This document shows positions 30,631 to 39,696 of a stretch of DNA of 64,000 nt, piece by piece. Source of the DNA: Brevibacillus laterosporus DSM 25 (GTDB lineage Bacteria > Bacillota > Bacilli > Brevibacillales > Brevibacillaceae); NCBI RefSeq assembly GCF_002706795.1, contig NZ_CP017705.1:1864001-1928000 (forward strand). Reading direction: 5' to 3'. The translations under genes were made by a program, and so were the position numbers. Under the pieces are notes generated by a model. That model saw only the letters and a program-made list of their open reading frames with translations. It was not told the origin of the DNA and searched no databases. The first letter of the stretch is position 1. Each line of letters starts with the position of its first letter.

Positions 30631-31773
30631 CTATTTAGTAAGCAAATGCTTAGAAATGACTAGTTGTTGAATTTCTGATGTTCCTTCATAAATTTGCGTA
30701 ATTTTAGCGTCTCTAAACAAACGCTCTACAGGATATTCTCTTGTGTAGCCATATCCTCCAAAAATCTGCACAGCCTCTATCGCTGATTTCATAGCAACAT
30801 CCGAGGCAAACTTTTTTGCGATGGATGCTTCAAGCCCACATGGTAGACCTTCCTGCCGCAAGAAGGCTGCACGATATACAAGTAATCGAGCCGCCTCCAC
30901 TTGCGTAGCCATATCTGCCAGCTTAAAAGCCACTGCTTGCTGATTACCAATTGAAGAACCAAATTGCTTACGCTCTTTCGCGTATTGAATTGAATACTCT
31001 AGAGCGGCTTCAGCAATACCCAAGGATTGAGCCGCAATACCGATCCGACCCACATCCAAATTAGACAGGGCAATAGCAAAGCCTCTTCCTTCCTCACCTA
31101 GAAGATTTTTTACCGGAACAGTTGCATTCTCAAAAATGAGCTCCGTAGTATTAGAGCCATGAAGTCCCATCTTTTTTTCCTTTTTTCCCACCGTAAGGCC
31201 TGGTGTACTTTTTTCCACGATAAAGGCAGAAATCCCGTGGGTTCCTTGCGTAGCATCTGTCACTGCAAATGTTACGTACGTATCAGCTTCACCACCGTTG
31301 GTTATAAAAATTTTGCTACCATTTAATACATAATGGTCACCTTTGCGTATAGCACAAGTACGAATGCGTGCGGCATCAGATCCTGCTTGAGGCTCTGTCA
31401 AAGCAAATGCTCCCAAATATTCTCCACTTGCCAACTTTGGGACATATTTGTGCTTTTGCTCTTCATTTCCATAGTACAAAATGGGTGTTGTACCCACAGA
31501 AGTATGAACCGATAGAATTACCCCTATAGTGGCACTTATCTTAGAAATTTCATTGATCGCAATTACATAAGAAATAAAATCAGAATCAGATCCTCCCCAT
31601 TCTTCAGGGATTGGGATTCCCATTAAGCCCAGCTTTGCCATTTTAGTAAGCAATGGACGCGGGAATTCTTCTGTTTCTTCCATATGAGCAACAAATGGAG
31701 TAATTTCTTTTTTTGCAAAATCACTTACCATCTTTCGCATCATTTGCTGTTCCTCTGTAAAATGAAGCTCCAT
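30631..31773 (-). CDS. Acyl-CoA dehydrogenase (second paralog)
   Basis: A 380-residue acyl-CoA dehydrogenase starting [16 protein letters not shown] at ATG 31773, which has AAGGAAGGG upstream. [17 protein letters not shown] and [10 protein letters not shown] (catalytic Glu) are visible. It ends 29 nt before the first paralog begins and has the same length, so the pair looks like a tandem duplication that diverged, perhaps splitting straight-chain and branched-chain substrates. Same operon as hbd, thl and meaB. Confidence 0.93.
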   Translation of the reverse strand: MELHFTEEQQMMRKMVSDFAKKEITPFVAHMEETEEFPRPLLTKMAKLGLMGIPIPEEWGGSDSDFISYVIAINEISKISATIGVILSVHTSVGTTPILYYGNEEQKHKYVPKLASGEYLGAFALTEPQAGSDAARIRTCAIRKGDHYVLNGSKIFITNGGEADTYVTFAVTDATQGTHGISAFIVEKSTPGLTVGKKEKKMGLHGSNTTELIFENATVPVKNLLGEEGRGFAIALSNLDVGRIGIAAQSLGIAEAALEYSIQYAKERKQFGSSIGNQQAVAFKLADMATQVEAARLLVYRAAFLRQEGLPCGLEASIAKKFASDVAMKSAIEAVQIFGGYGYTREYPVERLFRDAKITQIYEGTSEIQQLVISKHLLTK

Positions 31774-31842
31774 AAACAAAACCCTTCCTTTTAGCAAATT
31801 TCTCGTTGTCCCTACTTATATGGCGCTCCATGTACCATCAGA

Positions 31843-32694
31843 TTAGGAATACACATAAAATCCTCTTCCTGACTTGCGACCTAACCAGCCGGCTTTCACA
31901 TATTGGCGTAATAACGGACAAGGGCGATATTTGGAATCCCCAAATCCTTCATAGAGTACTTCCATAATGTAGAGACAAGTATCCAGTCCAATAAAATCAG
32001 CTAAGGTAATAGGTCCCATCGGATGATTCATACCTAGCTTCATAATGTCATCGACCGCTTCTGGAGTGGCTACCCCTTCGTATACACAGTAGATCGCTTC
32101 ATTAATCATTGGCATTAATACGCGATTTGAGATAAACCCAGGGAAGTCTTTACAGCTAACTGGTATCTTATCCAGTCGTTTTGCCAATCCTTCGATCGCT
32201 TGATAGACCTCATCTGATGTTTGTAAGCCACGGATCATTTCCACTAGCTTCATCACAGGTACAGGATTCATAAAATGCATGCCAATCACCTGCTCTGGAC
32301 GTTTTGTAGCCGCTGCAATTTCTGTAATAGGCAGGGAGGAGGTGTTGCTAGCTAGGATGGTATGTGGTTGACAAATTTCATCCAATTTTTTAAAAATTTC
32401 GGTTTTTATCTGCATATTCTCGACCACTGCTTCTATAACCACATCCGCGTCCTTAGCACTTGTAAGCTCTGTTGAGGTGATAATACGGGAAAGAATTTTT
32501 CCCTTTGTTTCTTCTGTCAGCTTGCCTTTTTCCACTTGCCTATTTAAATTCTTACCAATATTGCCTAAACCACGTTCAAGGAAAGAGGTAGATTGATCAT
32601 GTAAAATCACCTGAAATCCGGCATGTGCCGCCACCTGAGCAATACCGCTCCCCATCTGCCCTGCGCCTATGACCATAATCGTTTGAATGCTCAT
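31843..32694 (-). CDS. hbd: 3-hydroxybutyryl-CoA dehydrogenase
   Basis: NAD(P)-dependent oxidation of 3-hydroxyacyl-CoA to 3-ketoacyl-CoA (or the reverse). The 283 residues start with the Rossmann motif [16 protein letters not shown], and [13 protein letters not shown] carries the catalytic His; [16 protein letters not shown] is near the C-terminus. Single-domain short form, not the FadB fusion. ATG 32694 follows AAGGAG. It resembles mmgB of Bacillus. Between thl and the dehydrogenases. Confidence 0.95.
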   Translation of the reverse strand: MSIQTIMVIGAGQMGSGIAQVAAHAGFQVILHDQSTSFLERGLGNIGKNLNRQVEKGKLTEETKGKILSRIITSTELTSAKDADVVIEAVVENMQIKTEIFKKLDEICQPHTILASNTSSLPITEIAAATKRPEQVIGMHFMNPVPVMKLVEMIRGLQTSDEVYQAIEGLAKRLDKIPVSCKDFPGFISNRVLMPMINEAIYCVYEGVATPEAVDDIMKLGMNHPMGPITLADFIGLDTCLYIMEVLYEGFGDSKYRPCPLLRQYVKAGWLGRKSGRGFYVYS

Positions 32695-32781
32695 TTACCC
32701 TGCTCCTTCTCTTTTCAAAAATGATGCAAATTCGTTTAAGATGTACAAAAAACCACCTATCAAAACGAAGTAGTTAGTTAC

Positions 32782-33969
32782 TTACCTTCCTGACTCAACG
32801 CGTATTAAAATAGCATCTCCCTGAGCGGCTCCACTGCAAATAGCAGCTATCCCTAATCCTCCACCGCGTCGTTGTAATTCATGAATAAGCGTCATGATAA
32901 TCCTTGCACCACTTGCTCCGATCGGATGCCCCAGCGCAATCGCACCGCCATTTACGTTAACCTTCTCCTCGTCCCATCCGACGATTTTTCCACTTGTCAA
33001 TGTAACCGCGGCGAATGCCTCATTTACTTCAAATAAATCTATTTCCTCAAGTTTTTTTCCTGTCTTTTGCAACAATTTTTGAATAGCGAGCCCAGGTGTA
33101 GTGGCGATATAAGGAGCCTCTGCCGCAACCTCCACATGCCCAAGAATCGTAGCTAGAGGTTTCACCCCAAGTTCCTCAGCTTTTCGCTCTGACATGAGCA
33201 CAAGAGCTCCCGCGCCATCATTGAGTCCAGGCGCATTCCCGGCTGTAATGGTCCCGTCCTTTTTGTATACCGGTGCTAATTTAGCCAAGCCCTCCAATGT
33301 GGTTTCCGATCGTATCGCCTCATCCTCCGTTACGAGCAGTGGCTCTCCTTTTCGTTGAGGAATTTGAACTGGAACAATTTCCTCTGCGAAATATCCTGCT
33401 TCGCGCGCCTTCGTGGCACGTTGCTGACTACGATAGGCCCAAGCATCCTGCTCTGCTCTTGTAATGTTGTATTCTTCCGCTACATTACTCCCATGCACAG
33501 CCATAGGCACCTGATCGAATGGACAAGTTAGCCCATCATATAACACTAAATCCTTCACAAGATTATCGCCCATGCGAAAGCCATTCCTTGCTTGTGGCAT
33601 TGCATAAGGGGCATTACTCATGCTCTCCATTCCGCCAGCTACAATAATCTCCGCATCCTGACAACGAATGATCTGATCCGCCATGGCAACGGAACGCATG
33701 CCAGAAGCACACACCTTATTGATTGTCTCACTTGTTACTTCCCATGGAAGACCTGCTTTTCTGGCAGCCTGCCTTGATGGAATTTGTCCAGCACCTGCTT
33801 GCACGACCATCCCCATGATGACCTTATCAACTGACAAGGGGTCGACCTTAGCTCTACTCAGTGCTTCCCTAATTGCCAATGCTCCTAGCTCTACAGCAGA
33901 CACTTCTTTTAATGCACCATTAAACTTCCCAAAAGGTGTTCGAGCCGTTCCAACTATGACAGTATTCAA
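32782..33969 (-). CDS. Acetyl-CoA C-acyltransferase (thiolase)
   Basis: Cleaves 3-ketoacyl-CoA with CoA, the last step of beta-oxidation. The 395 residues carry the three catalytic elements: nucleophile Cys in [10 protein letters not shown] near residue 88, His in [10 protein letters not shown] and Cys in CSGAAQGDA near the end. The start is TTG 33969, seven nt after GGAGG. It has its own candidate promoter (34046-34074) and operator-like 14-mer (34020-34033). It resembles MmgA/AtoB; substrate length is not fixed by motifs. Confidence 0.94.
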   Translation of the reverse strand: MNTVIVGTARTPFGKFNGALKEVSAVELGALAIREALSRAKVDPLSVDKVIMGMVVQAGAGQIPSRQAARKAGLPWEVTSETINKVCASGMRSVAMADQIIRCQDAEIIVAGGMESMSNAPYAMPQARNGFRMGDNLVKDLVLYDGLTCPFDQVPMAVHGSNVAEEYNITRAEQDAWAYRSQQRATKAREAGYFAEEIVPVQIPQRKGEPLLVTEDEAIRSETTLEGLAKLAPVYKKDGTITAGNAPGLNDGAGALVLMSERKAEELGVKPLATILGHVEVAAEAPYIATTPGLAIQKLLQKTGKKLEEIDLFEVNEAFAAVTLTSGKIVGWDEEKVNVNGGAIALGHPIGASGARIIMTLIHELQRRGGGLGIAAICSGAAQGDAILIRVESGR

Positions 33970-34019
33970 TGCAATTCCTCCTTCTTCTTATGTACCCGAT
34001 CAGTCAACGAAAACCTGAT

Positions 34020-34033
34020 CGAGCGGTCGCTCA
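34020..34033 (-). promoter_or_regulatory. Operator-like 14-mer before thiolase gene
   Basis: Minus strand TGAGCGACCGCTCG, a near-palindrome placed at about +6 to +19 of the predicted thiolase promoter. A close copy lies at 36373-36386. A TetR-type operator is inferred. Confidence 0.4.
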
Positions 34034-34045
34034 TTTTATATCTTT

Positions 34046-34074
34046 ATTTTGCACATTCTATTCGCATTAGTCAA
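34046..34074 (-). promoter_or_regulatory. Candidate sigma-A promoter of thiolase gene
   Basis: Minus strand TTGACT, 17 nt, CAAAAT. The -35 is strong and the -10 is four of six. It gives an internal promoter within the acyl-CoA operon. Confidence 0.4.
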
Positions 34075-34088
34075 TTTATTATGACAAT

Positions 34089-34114
34089 AAGCGGCAGTCT
34101 TTTGACCACCGCTT
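34089..34114 (-). terminator. Intercistronic hairpin after fadF
   Basis: Eleven-base-pair stem AAGCGGTGGTC with GACTGCCGCTT (two G-U) and an AAAA loop, 14 nt past the fadF stop. The tail ATTGTC lacks a T run, so it is more likely a partial terminator or 3'-end stabiliser. Confidence 0.5.
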
Positions 34115-34127
34115 TTCCTGTTACTCC

Positions 34128-36212
34128 TTACAGAGCATCGGCTAAAATTTCAGCAATATCTCTCGCTTTCACTTGTTCTTCAGCCTCTTTCATTTTTAAC
34201 CCATCATCCATCATGGTTAAGCAGTATGGACAAGCACTCGCGATTGCCGTCGGGTTAACTTCTAAGGCCTGCTCTGTACGCGCTACATTGACACGAGTCC
34301 CTTCATGTTCTTCCATCCACATCAATCCACCACCAGCGCCACAGCACATGCTATCACATTGGCTTCGCTTCATCTCTACGATCTCCACACCCGGAATTTC
34401 TTGTAGAATCTGGCGAGGCATATCATAAATATTGTTATAACGCCCTAAATAGCATGAATCATGATACGTAATACGTTCCTTCACTTCTTTCTTTGGTGTA
34501 AGGCGCCCTTCTTTCATCCATTGAATTAACAGCTCAGAATGATGATATACCTCTGCTTGCAAACCAAACTCAGGATACTCATTCTTAAAGGTATTAAAAG
34601 CATGCGGGTCACAGGTCACAATCTTTTTAACATCGTATCCTTCAAATAAAGCGATATTTTCTTGGGCTAATTGTTGAAACAGAAACTCATTACCGATACG
34701 GCGAGCTGTGTCGCCTGAGTTTTTTTCTTCATTCCCAAGGATGGCGAACTTAATACCTGCTTCATGCATCAGCTTAACAAATGCATGCGTAATTTTCATA
34801 CTGCGGTTATCAAAGGAACCCATAGCCCCTACCCAAAATAGGTACTCAAACTCCTCTGCCGTTTTTACAGTAGGTACTGTATACGCTTCATCTAGACCCT
34901 CCATCCATTTCATGCGGTCTTTACGATTGATCCCCCACGGGTTACCCTGACGTTCAATATTGTTTAATGCACGTTGAGCTTCTTGTGGCATACTACCTTC
35001 TGTCATCACTAGATAGCGGCGCATGTCGATGATCTTATCGACGTGCTCATTCATCACTGGACATTGATCTTCACAGTTACGACAGGTTGTACACGCCCAC
35101 AGCTCTTGCTCGGTAATCACGTCACCTATCAATGCTTTATCATATACATTTTCTACAGCAGCGGCACCTTCAGCGGTAGCTGCTACTTCTCCAGCTTGCA
35201 GGGCGATCTGGTTAGCTTTTGTATTAGGAAATGCAAAAGTAGGCATCCAAGGTGTACGCGAAGTAACGCTTGCCCCTTTTTCAGTGAGATGATCACGCAT
35301 TTTCACGATAATATCCATAGGAGAGAGCATCTTGCCAGTTCCAGCGGCCGGACACATATTGGTACAGCGTCCACACTCTACACAGGCATATAAATCAATT
35401 AGTTGTGTTTGGGTAAAATCTTCAATCTTTCCATTTCCGAAAACTTCCTGAGTCTCATCTTCAAAGTTAATGGTAGAGAGCTTACCTGGTGGGTCCAGCT
35501 TTTTATACCAGACATTAAAGGGAGCAAAAATCAAGTGGGCATGCTTGGACTGCGGCACATAAACAGCAAAGCTTAACAAAATAAGCAGATGCGCCCACCA
35601 GAAGAAAAAGAACAAAGCAGCTGCCGCCGTTTCACCGATTCCTGAAAACACAAATGCGATAGCTGTGGAGAAAGGAGCAAAGATAGAGCCCTCGTGCCCT
35701 AACCATAGCTGCTCGAAAGCGAGTGAACCGAGAACTGTCACCATCAATGAACTGATAAAGATAATGACTAAACCTGACTTTAATCCTCGCTTTAAGCGAT
35801 TTAACTTTTCAACATAACGTCGATAATACGCATAACCGATAGCTATAATAATCAGCATGGCGGTTATTTCCTGCATTAAGCTAAAGTACTTGTGGGCGCT
35901 ACCAAATGGTAATTCATACCCAATAATAAGTCCCTTTAAAATAAGTTCAATGGCACCAAATTGCAAAATAATAAAACCGTAAAAAATGACAACGTGCATA
36001 ATACCGCTCTTCTTATCCTTTAAGAGCTTCTTTTGCAAAAAAACGTTCTGAATGATCAAATTGAAGCGGGTCTTAAAGTCATCCTTTATATCTGGCTTTT
36101 TACCCAACTTGATAAACAGATACCGGCTGTACAACAGATGCGCTACAAGATATAGCCCATAAGCCAGCACAAGGAAGAAGGCAATTAAATTTAATAGTGG
36201 TAGGATTTCCAT
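34128..36212 (-). CDS. fadF: FadF-like membrane iron-sulfur oxidoreductase
   Basis: Probably takes electrons from ETF, reduced by acyl-CoA dehydrogenases, to menaquinone. The 694 residues have about six membrane helices in residues 1-220 (heme/quinone type NarI-like region), two 4Fe-4S motifs (CVECGRCTNMCP at 277-288 and CTTCRNCEDQCP near 380), and two CCG domains (HDSCYLGRYN and CDSMCCGAGGG) as in heterodisulfide reductase subunits. This layout is that of B. subtilis FadF (YwjF), which lies beside acdA and rpoE. It is the first gene of the operon, with a FadR box over its promoter. Confidence 0.9.
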   Translation of the reverse strand: MEILPLLNLIAFFLVLAYGLYLVAHLLYSRYLFIKLGKKPDIKDDFKTRFNLIIQNVFLQKKLLKDKKSGIMHVVIFYGFIILQFGAIELILKGLIIGYELPFGSAHKYFSLMQEITAMLIIIAIGYAYYRRYVEKLNRLKRGLKSGLVIIFISSLMVTVLGSLAFEQLWLGHEGSIFAPFSTAIAFVFSGIGETAAAALFFFFWWAHLLILLSFAVYVPQSKHAHLIFAPFNVWYKKLDPPGKLSTINFEDETQEVFGNGKIEDFTQTQLIDLYACVECGRCTNMCPAAGTGKMLSPMDIIVKMRDHLTEKGASVTSRTPWMPTFAFPNTKANQIALQAGEVAATAEGAAAVENVYDKALIGDVITEQELWACTTCRNCEDQCPVMNEHVDKIIDMRRYLVMTEGSMPQEAQRALNNIERQGNPWGINRKDRMKWMEGLDEAYTVPTVKTAEEFEYLFWVGAMGSFDNRSMKITHAFVKLMHEAGIKFAILGNEEKNSGDTARRIGNEFLFQQLAQENIALFEGYDVKKIVTCDPHAFNTFKNEYPEFGLQAEVYHHSELLIQWMKEGRLTPKKEVKERITYHDSCYLGRYNNIYDMPRQILQEIPGVEIVEMKRSQCDSMCCGAGGGLMWMEEHEGTRVNVARTEQALEVNPTAIASACPYCLTMMDDGLKMKEAEEQVKARDIAEILADAL

Positions 36213-36277
36213 ATCTTCCAGCTCCCTTTCTCTTACATAATGTAGTTATATTGGATTGTAAATTTTTCTTTTGTTTT

Positions 36278-36320
36278 ATCTTATCAGAAGTACCAGAAAA
36301 AATGAATGACTATTCATTCA
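36278..36320 (-). promoter_or_regulatory. FadR-type operator and promoter of the fadF operon
   Basis: Plus strand 36303-36320 reads TGAATGACTATTCATTCA, a palindrome with perfect 7-bp arms that fits the B. subtilis FadR box TGAATGA-N4-TCATTCA. It overlaps a weak -35 (TTCATT), 17 nt before TAAGAT (36278-36283) on the minus strand. Confidence 0.75.
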
Positions 36321-36353
36321 AATTTTACATTTCCACCCAAATTTTTTTAATAA

Positions 36354-36384
36354 AACGACCGCACAGCTTCCCTGAGCGGTCGTT
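36354..36384 (-). terminator. Terminator between kamA and fadF
   Basis: Nine-base-pair stem AACGACCGC with GCGGTCGTT and a 13-nt loop; minus tail TTTATTAAAAAAATTT. Lies in the gap between kamA and fadF and insulates the fadF promoter. Confidence 0.75.
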
Positions 36385-36386
36385 CA
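36373..36386 (-). promoter_or_regulatory. Second copy of the operator-like 14-mer
   Basis: Minus strand TGAACGACCGCTCA, matching the 34020 site at 12 of 14 positions; it overlaps the descending arm of the terminator, about 100 nt upstream of the fadF start site. Confidence 0.3.
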
Positions 36387-36418
36387 CTTTCTTTTTTGAT
36401 CATATCATACTCATTTGG

Positions 36419-36484
36419 CTACCGTAAAGATTGAGTAATCGGTTGGTTACACGAACAAAAAAGAGTCCTTTCTCTCTCCATCAT
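36419..36484 (-). CDS. Possible 21-residue small protein after kamA
   Basis: ATG to TAG frame encoding a peptide beginning MMERERTLFCSCNQ. It has a perfect ribosome site GGAGG at 8 nt. The first codons form the descending arm of a hairpin whose ascending arm lies near the end of kamA, and a second terminator follows at 36354-36384. No family is recognised; it could be a chance frame in the kamA 3' region. Confidence 0.3.
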   Translation of the reverse strand: MMERERTLFCSCNQPITQSLR

Positions 36485-36538
36485 AAGTAACACCTCCATA
36501 CTTGAAGTTCTACTTAATCATAGAGAAGGGAAAGGACC
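36465..36538 (-). terminator. Long-loop hairpin after kamA
   Basis: Minus strand GTCCTTTC (36531-36538) pairs with GAAAGGAC (8 bp, extendable by a few pairs), closing a loop of about 50 nt. It is followed directly by TCTTTTTTG. It begins 13 nt past the kamA stop and encloses the ribosome site and start of the small frame at 36484. Confidence 0.5.
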
Positions 36539-36551
36539 TGTTTACACGTTC

Positions 36552-37919
36552 CTATGCCTCTTTTTCACTTATTCTAGCACGTTGCTCTTTCTGCTTCTTC
36601 TGCTCACTCTGTTCTTTACGCACATCGGCAAGCGACTTGACCTTGGTGGCCTCAATCCGTTTATTACGCTGTAGACCTGTTGGCTCCAAATTGTCTGCTA
36701 AATCTTCCATTAATGCTGCAATACCTACTGCTTTTCCCCTCTCAGCCTGATAGTATTCATTTTGTGATAGATCTGGTGCCTTGTAATTCTGTGGTTCAGG
36801 GTAAGCAGTGATAACCCCTTCAAAATTACGTAGGATTACTTTATCAGCCGATTGAGAAATGATATAGTTGGGCATTACTGGAATCTTACCACCACCATGC
36901 GGAGCGTCTACAACAAAAGTAGGTACTGCATAGCCTGAGGTATGACCGCGTAAGTATTCCATGATCTCTAATCCTTTAGAAATTGGTGCTCGGAAGTGAC
37001 CGATGCCTTCTGATAGATCACATTGATAGATATAATAAGGACGCACGCGGATTTTAACCAGGTCTTGCATCAATTGCTTCATCGTGTACGGATCATCGTT
37101 GACTCCGGCAAGAATAACGGACTGATTACCTAGCGGAACGCCAGCATACGAAAGCATTTCACAAGCTTTTTTTGCTTCTTCGGTAATTTCTTTGGGATGA
37201 TTGAAATGCGTATTGAGCCAAACAGGATGATATTTCTTCAAAATCTCGCACAAATTCTCCGTGATGCGTTGTGGGAAAACGACAGGTGCTCGTGTTCCAA
37301 TCCGAATGATCTCCACATGCGGAATCTCTCTCAGACTTTTTATAACGTATTCAAGTACACGGTCATTAATAAGTAGAGCATCCCCACCGGATAAAAGTAC
37401 ATCGCGTACCTCTGGGGTGTTACGAATATAATCTAAACAGGCATCCAATTGTTTTTTAGGTACTCCCATACCGATCTGACCTGAAAAACGCCGGCGCGTA
37501 CAGTAACGACAATACATAGAACATTGATTAGTTACTAAAAATAGAACGCGATCTGGATAGCGATGAGTCAGACCAGGAACAGGTGAATCCTCATCCTCAT
37601 GTAACGGGTCCTCCATATCGTACTGAGTGCGGACCATTTCATGTGATAACGGGACAGATTGTAAACGAACTGGATCCTTTGGATCGTTCTCATCCATTAG
37701 CAATGCATAGTAAGGTGTGATATTTAACGGAATGGTCTGGTTGGAAATCCGCACTCCCTCTTCTTCCTCAGGGGTTAAATGAATTACCTTTTTTAAGTCA
37801 TCTACATTTTTAATGGTGTGGGTCAACTGCCACATCCAATCGTTCCATTGTTCATCCGTAACGTCTTTCCATAATTCCACGTCCCGCCAATTACGCAATT
37901 TACGAACTGCTAATGCCAT
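36552..37919 (-). CDS. kamA: L-lysine 2,3-aminomutase
   Basis: Radical SAM and PLP enzyme converting L-lysine to L-beta-lysine. The product is 455 residues from ATG 37919 (AGGGGGG at 8 nt); the extension to 37955 is unlikely. Seen: NQCSMYCRYCTRRR (CX3CX2C cluster, near residue 120), LLSGGDALL, the substrate-binding VDAPHGGGKIPVMPNYIIS split around the PLP Lys, and an N-terminal helical region. The C-terminus is a charged tail. Neighbouring genes for beta-lysine use (acetyltransferase ablB or the fermentation enzymes) are not in the window. Sigma-54 promoter upstream. Confidence 0.95.
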   Translation of the reverse strand: MALAVRKLRNWRDVELWKDVTDEQWNDWMWQLTHTIKNVDDLKKVIHLTPEEEEGVRISNQTIPLNITPYYALLMDENDPKDPVRLQSVPLSHEMVRTQYDMEDPLHEDEDSPVPGLTHRYPDRVLFLVTNQCSMYCRYCTRRRFSGQIGMGVPKKQLDACLDYIRNTPEVRDVLLSGGDALLINDRVLEYVIKSLREIPHVEIIRIGTRAPVVFPQRITENLCEILKKYHPVWLNTHFNHPKEITEEAKKACEMLSYAGVPLGNQSVILAGVNDDPYTMKQLMQDLVKIRVRPYYIYQCDLSEGIGHFRAPISKGLEIMEYLRGHTSGYAVPTFVVDAPHGGGKIPVMPNYIISQSADKVILRNFEGVITAYPEPQNYKAPDLSQNEYYQAERGKAVGIAALMEDLADNLEPTGLQRNKRIEATKVKSLADVRKEQSEQKKQKEQRARISEKEA

Positions 37920-37978
37920 GTTATAATCCCCCCTACTTATTAAATAACAGAACATCTTGAAGCTTCATCATTTACATA

Positions 37979-37996
37979 ATGCAAGGAGGATGCCAA
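37979..37996 (-). promoter_or_regulatory. Sigma-54 promoter of kamA
   Basis: Minus strand TTGGCATCCTCCTTGCAT fits the -24/-12 consensus TGGCAY-N5-TTGCW at every key base. It is about 60 nt before the kamA start and directly downstream of a sigma-54 activator gene. Confidence 0.85.
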
Positions 37997-38170
37997 GTTC
38001 GATGGAATATTTATTATTTTCAGAATTAAATGAGATGTACAGTGTATTTGCTAGCTTTTCTGCGTTCTGAACACGCATGTTTTACTTTATGGTACTTTTT
38101 TGGGGATTGTTTATTGTGCCAGCTTTTCGGCAATGTCCGATTGTTGGATTGCTTTTAAACCAAACCTGCA

Positions 38171-39619
38171 TTACTTTTTATCTTTCTGTTGCGCCAATTT
38201 ATACTGTAGAGTTTGTCGAGGAATTCCTAATTGTTTTGCGGCTTGCAGAATATTTCCTTGGGTTTGTTCCAGTGCCATTTGAATTAAACGCTTCTCTGTT
38301 TTTCTTAGTACATCTCGTAAGGTTCCATCTATAGTGATAATTTTTTCATTACTTACACCGTCTTCTTGTTCTTGTAGTACCTCCTCTATCTCATCCATTC
38401 TTTTCAAAAAGGATAACGGAAGGTCTTCGACTGTAATCCATTCGCCTTCAGTAACATTCATGGCAGCTTCAATCATATGCTCTAACTCTCGAATGTTACC
38501 CGGCCACATACATCGCTTAAATAAAGTCCATACCTCTTGATCCAATCCTTTTACCTGTAGCTCAAACATGTTGTTATACTTCTGTACGAAATGCTCTACT
38601 AAAAGGGGAATATCCTCTGGACGTTTGTGTAACGGTGGAAGCCAGAAGGACACAACATTTAAGCGATAATACAGATCAGCTCTCAATCCCCCACTTTCCA
38701 CCACTTTTTCTGGCAATTCATTAGTAGCTGCAATGACTCTCACATCGACCTGCACTGATCCCGTACCGCCTATTCTTCTGATCTGACCGTCCTGTAATAC
38801 ACGCAATAATTTGGCTTGCAGCTCCAATGGCATACTGTTTATTTCATCTAGGAATAACGTACCTCCATTTGCTACTTCAAACAACCCAGGACGATCATCT
38901 GCCCCAGTGAAGCTACCCTTCGTGGTACCAAAGAGAATTCCCTCTAATAAGGAAGCAGGCAAGGCAGCACAATTTTGAGCAATAAACGGACGTTTCTTTC
39001 GTGGGGATGCTTGATGGATAGATTGTACCAGCAACTCTTTACCTGTCCCTGTTTCTCCATAAATCAGTACAGGAGAGTTGGTTCGCGCTGATTTTAGCGC
39101 TATCTGTTTCACACGATTTAACTCAGCGTTATTTGTTAAGATATCGGAGAACTCATAAAATACCTGATCTGACACAAGTGGCTTCACTTGCTTTTTTCGT
39201 CCACTTTGGACTTGAACCTGCAAATCAACTAACTGCTCCGACAACTCCCTTAGTTTTTTCATATCTTTAGCTACCTCAACTGCCCCAACTAGCCGATCGT
39301 CTACACGGACCGGTAACGTAGTATTGATTGTCTCCACCTGTACGCCTCGCCAGTTGGTATAGCGTTGGGTGCGATTATACATGGGCTTGCCCGTTTGAAT
39401 GACATTTAACATGGTGCTGGACTCGCTATCTAAGGAAGGAAACACTTGCAACAACGGTTTACCCAGCACCTCCTCTTGTGTTAAACCATCCAATCTTGCA
39501 GCGATGTGATTGTACATGATCGTTATTCCTTGGGCGTCAACCACATGGATGCCTTCATCAATTGCTCCTAAAATTGCGCTTAACATCTCCACTGTTTCCG
39601 ATTTTGGTAATGTACTCAC
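38171..39619 (-). CDS. Sigma-54-dependent activator, RocR-like (probable kamA activator)
   Basis: A 482-residue bacterial enhancer-binding protein. Order: PAS-like sensory domain (GIHVVDAQGITIMYNH to about residue 120), AAA+ domain (Walker A GETGTGKELL near 185, loop L1 GSFTGA, Walker B GGTLFLDEIN, arginine-finger region) and C-terminal Fis-type HTH (ILQAAKQLGIPRQTLQYKL). The usual GAFTGA is GSFTGA here, a mild variant. GTG 39619 follows AGGAGG at 6 nt. Its position upstream of kamA and the sigma-54 site there imply it activates lysine catabolism, as RocR does for arginine. Confidence 0.92.
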   Translation of the reverse strand: MSTLPKSETVEMLSAILGAIDEGIHVVDAQGITIMYNHIAARLDGLTQEEVLGKPLLQVFPSLDSESSTMLNVIQTGKPMYNRTQRYTNWRGVQVETINTTLPVRVDDRLVGAVEVAKDMKKLRELSEQLVDLQVQVQSGRKKQVKPLVSDQVFYEFSDILTNNAELNRVKQIALKSARTNSPVLIYGETGTGKELLVQSIHQASPRKKRPFIAQNCAALPASLLEGILFGTTKGSFTGADDRPGLFEVANGGTLFLDEINSMPLELQAKLLRVLQDGQIRRIGGTGSVQVDVRVIAATNELPEKVVESGGLRADLYYRLNVVSFWLPPLHKRPEDIPLLVEHFVQKYNNMFELQVKGLDQEVWTLFKRCMWPGNIRELEHMIEAAMNVTEGEWITVEDLPLSFLKRMDEIEEVLQEQEDGVSNEKIITIDGTLRDVLRKTEKRLIQMALEQTQGNILQAAKQLGIPRQTLQYKLAQQKDKK

Positions 39620-39696
39620 AACATCCCTCCTAACAGACTGCCAAAAACTAGTCACTGTGCTAAAAAACCGGCACTACGCATCTACAGCGCTGTTCT

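Noticed and set aside
29459-31773. Two acyl-CoA dehydrogenases as a frameshifted single gene or assembly duplicate
   Set aside because: Both are full length with their own starts, stops and ribosome sites and differ throughout, so they are true diverged paralogs.
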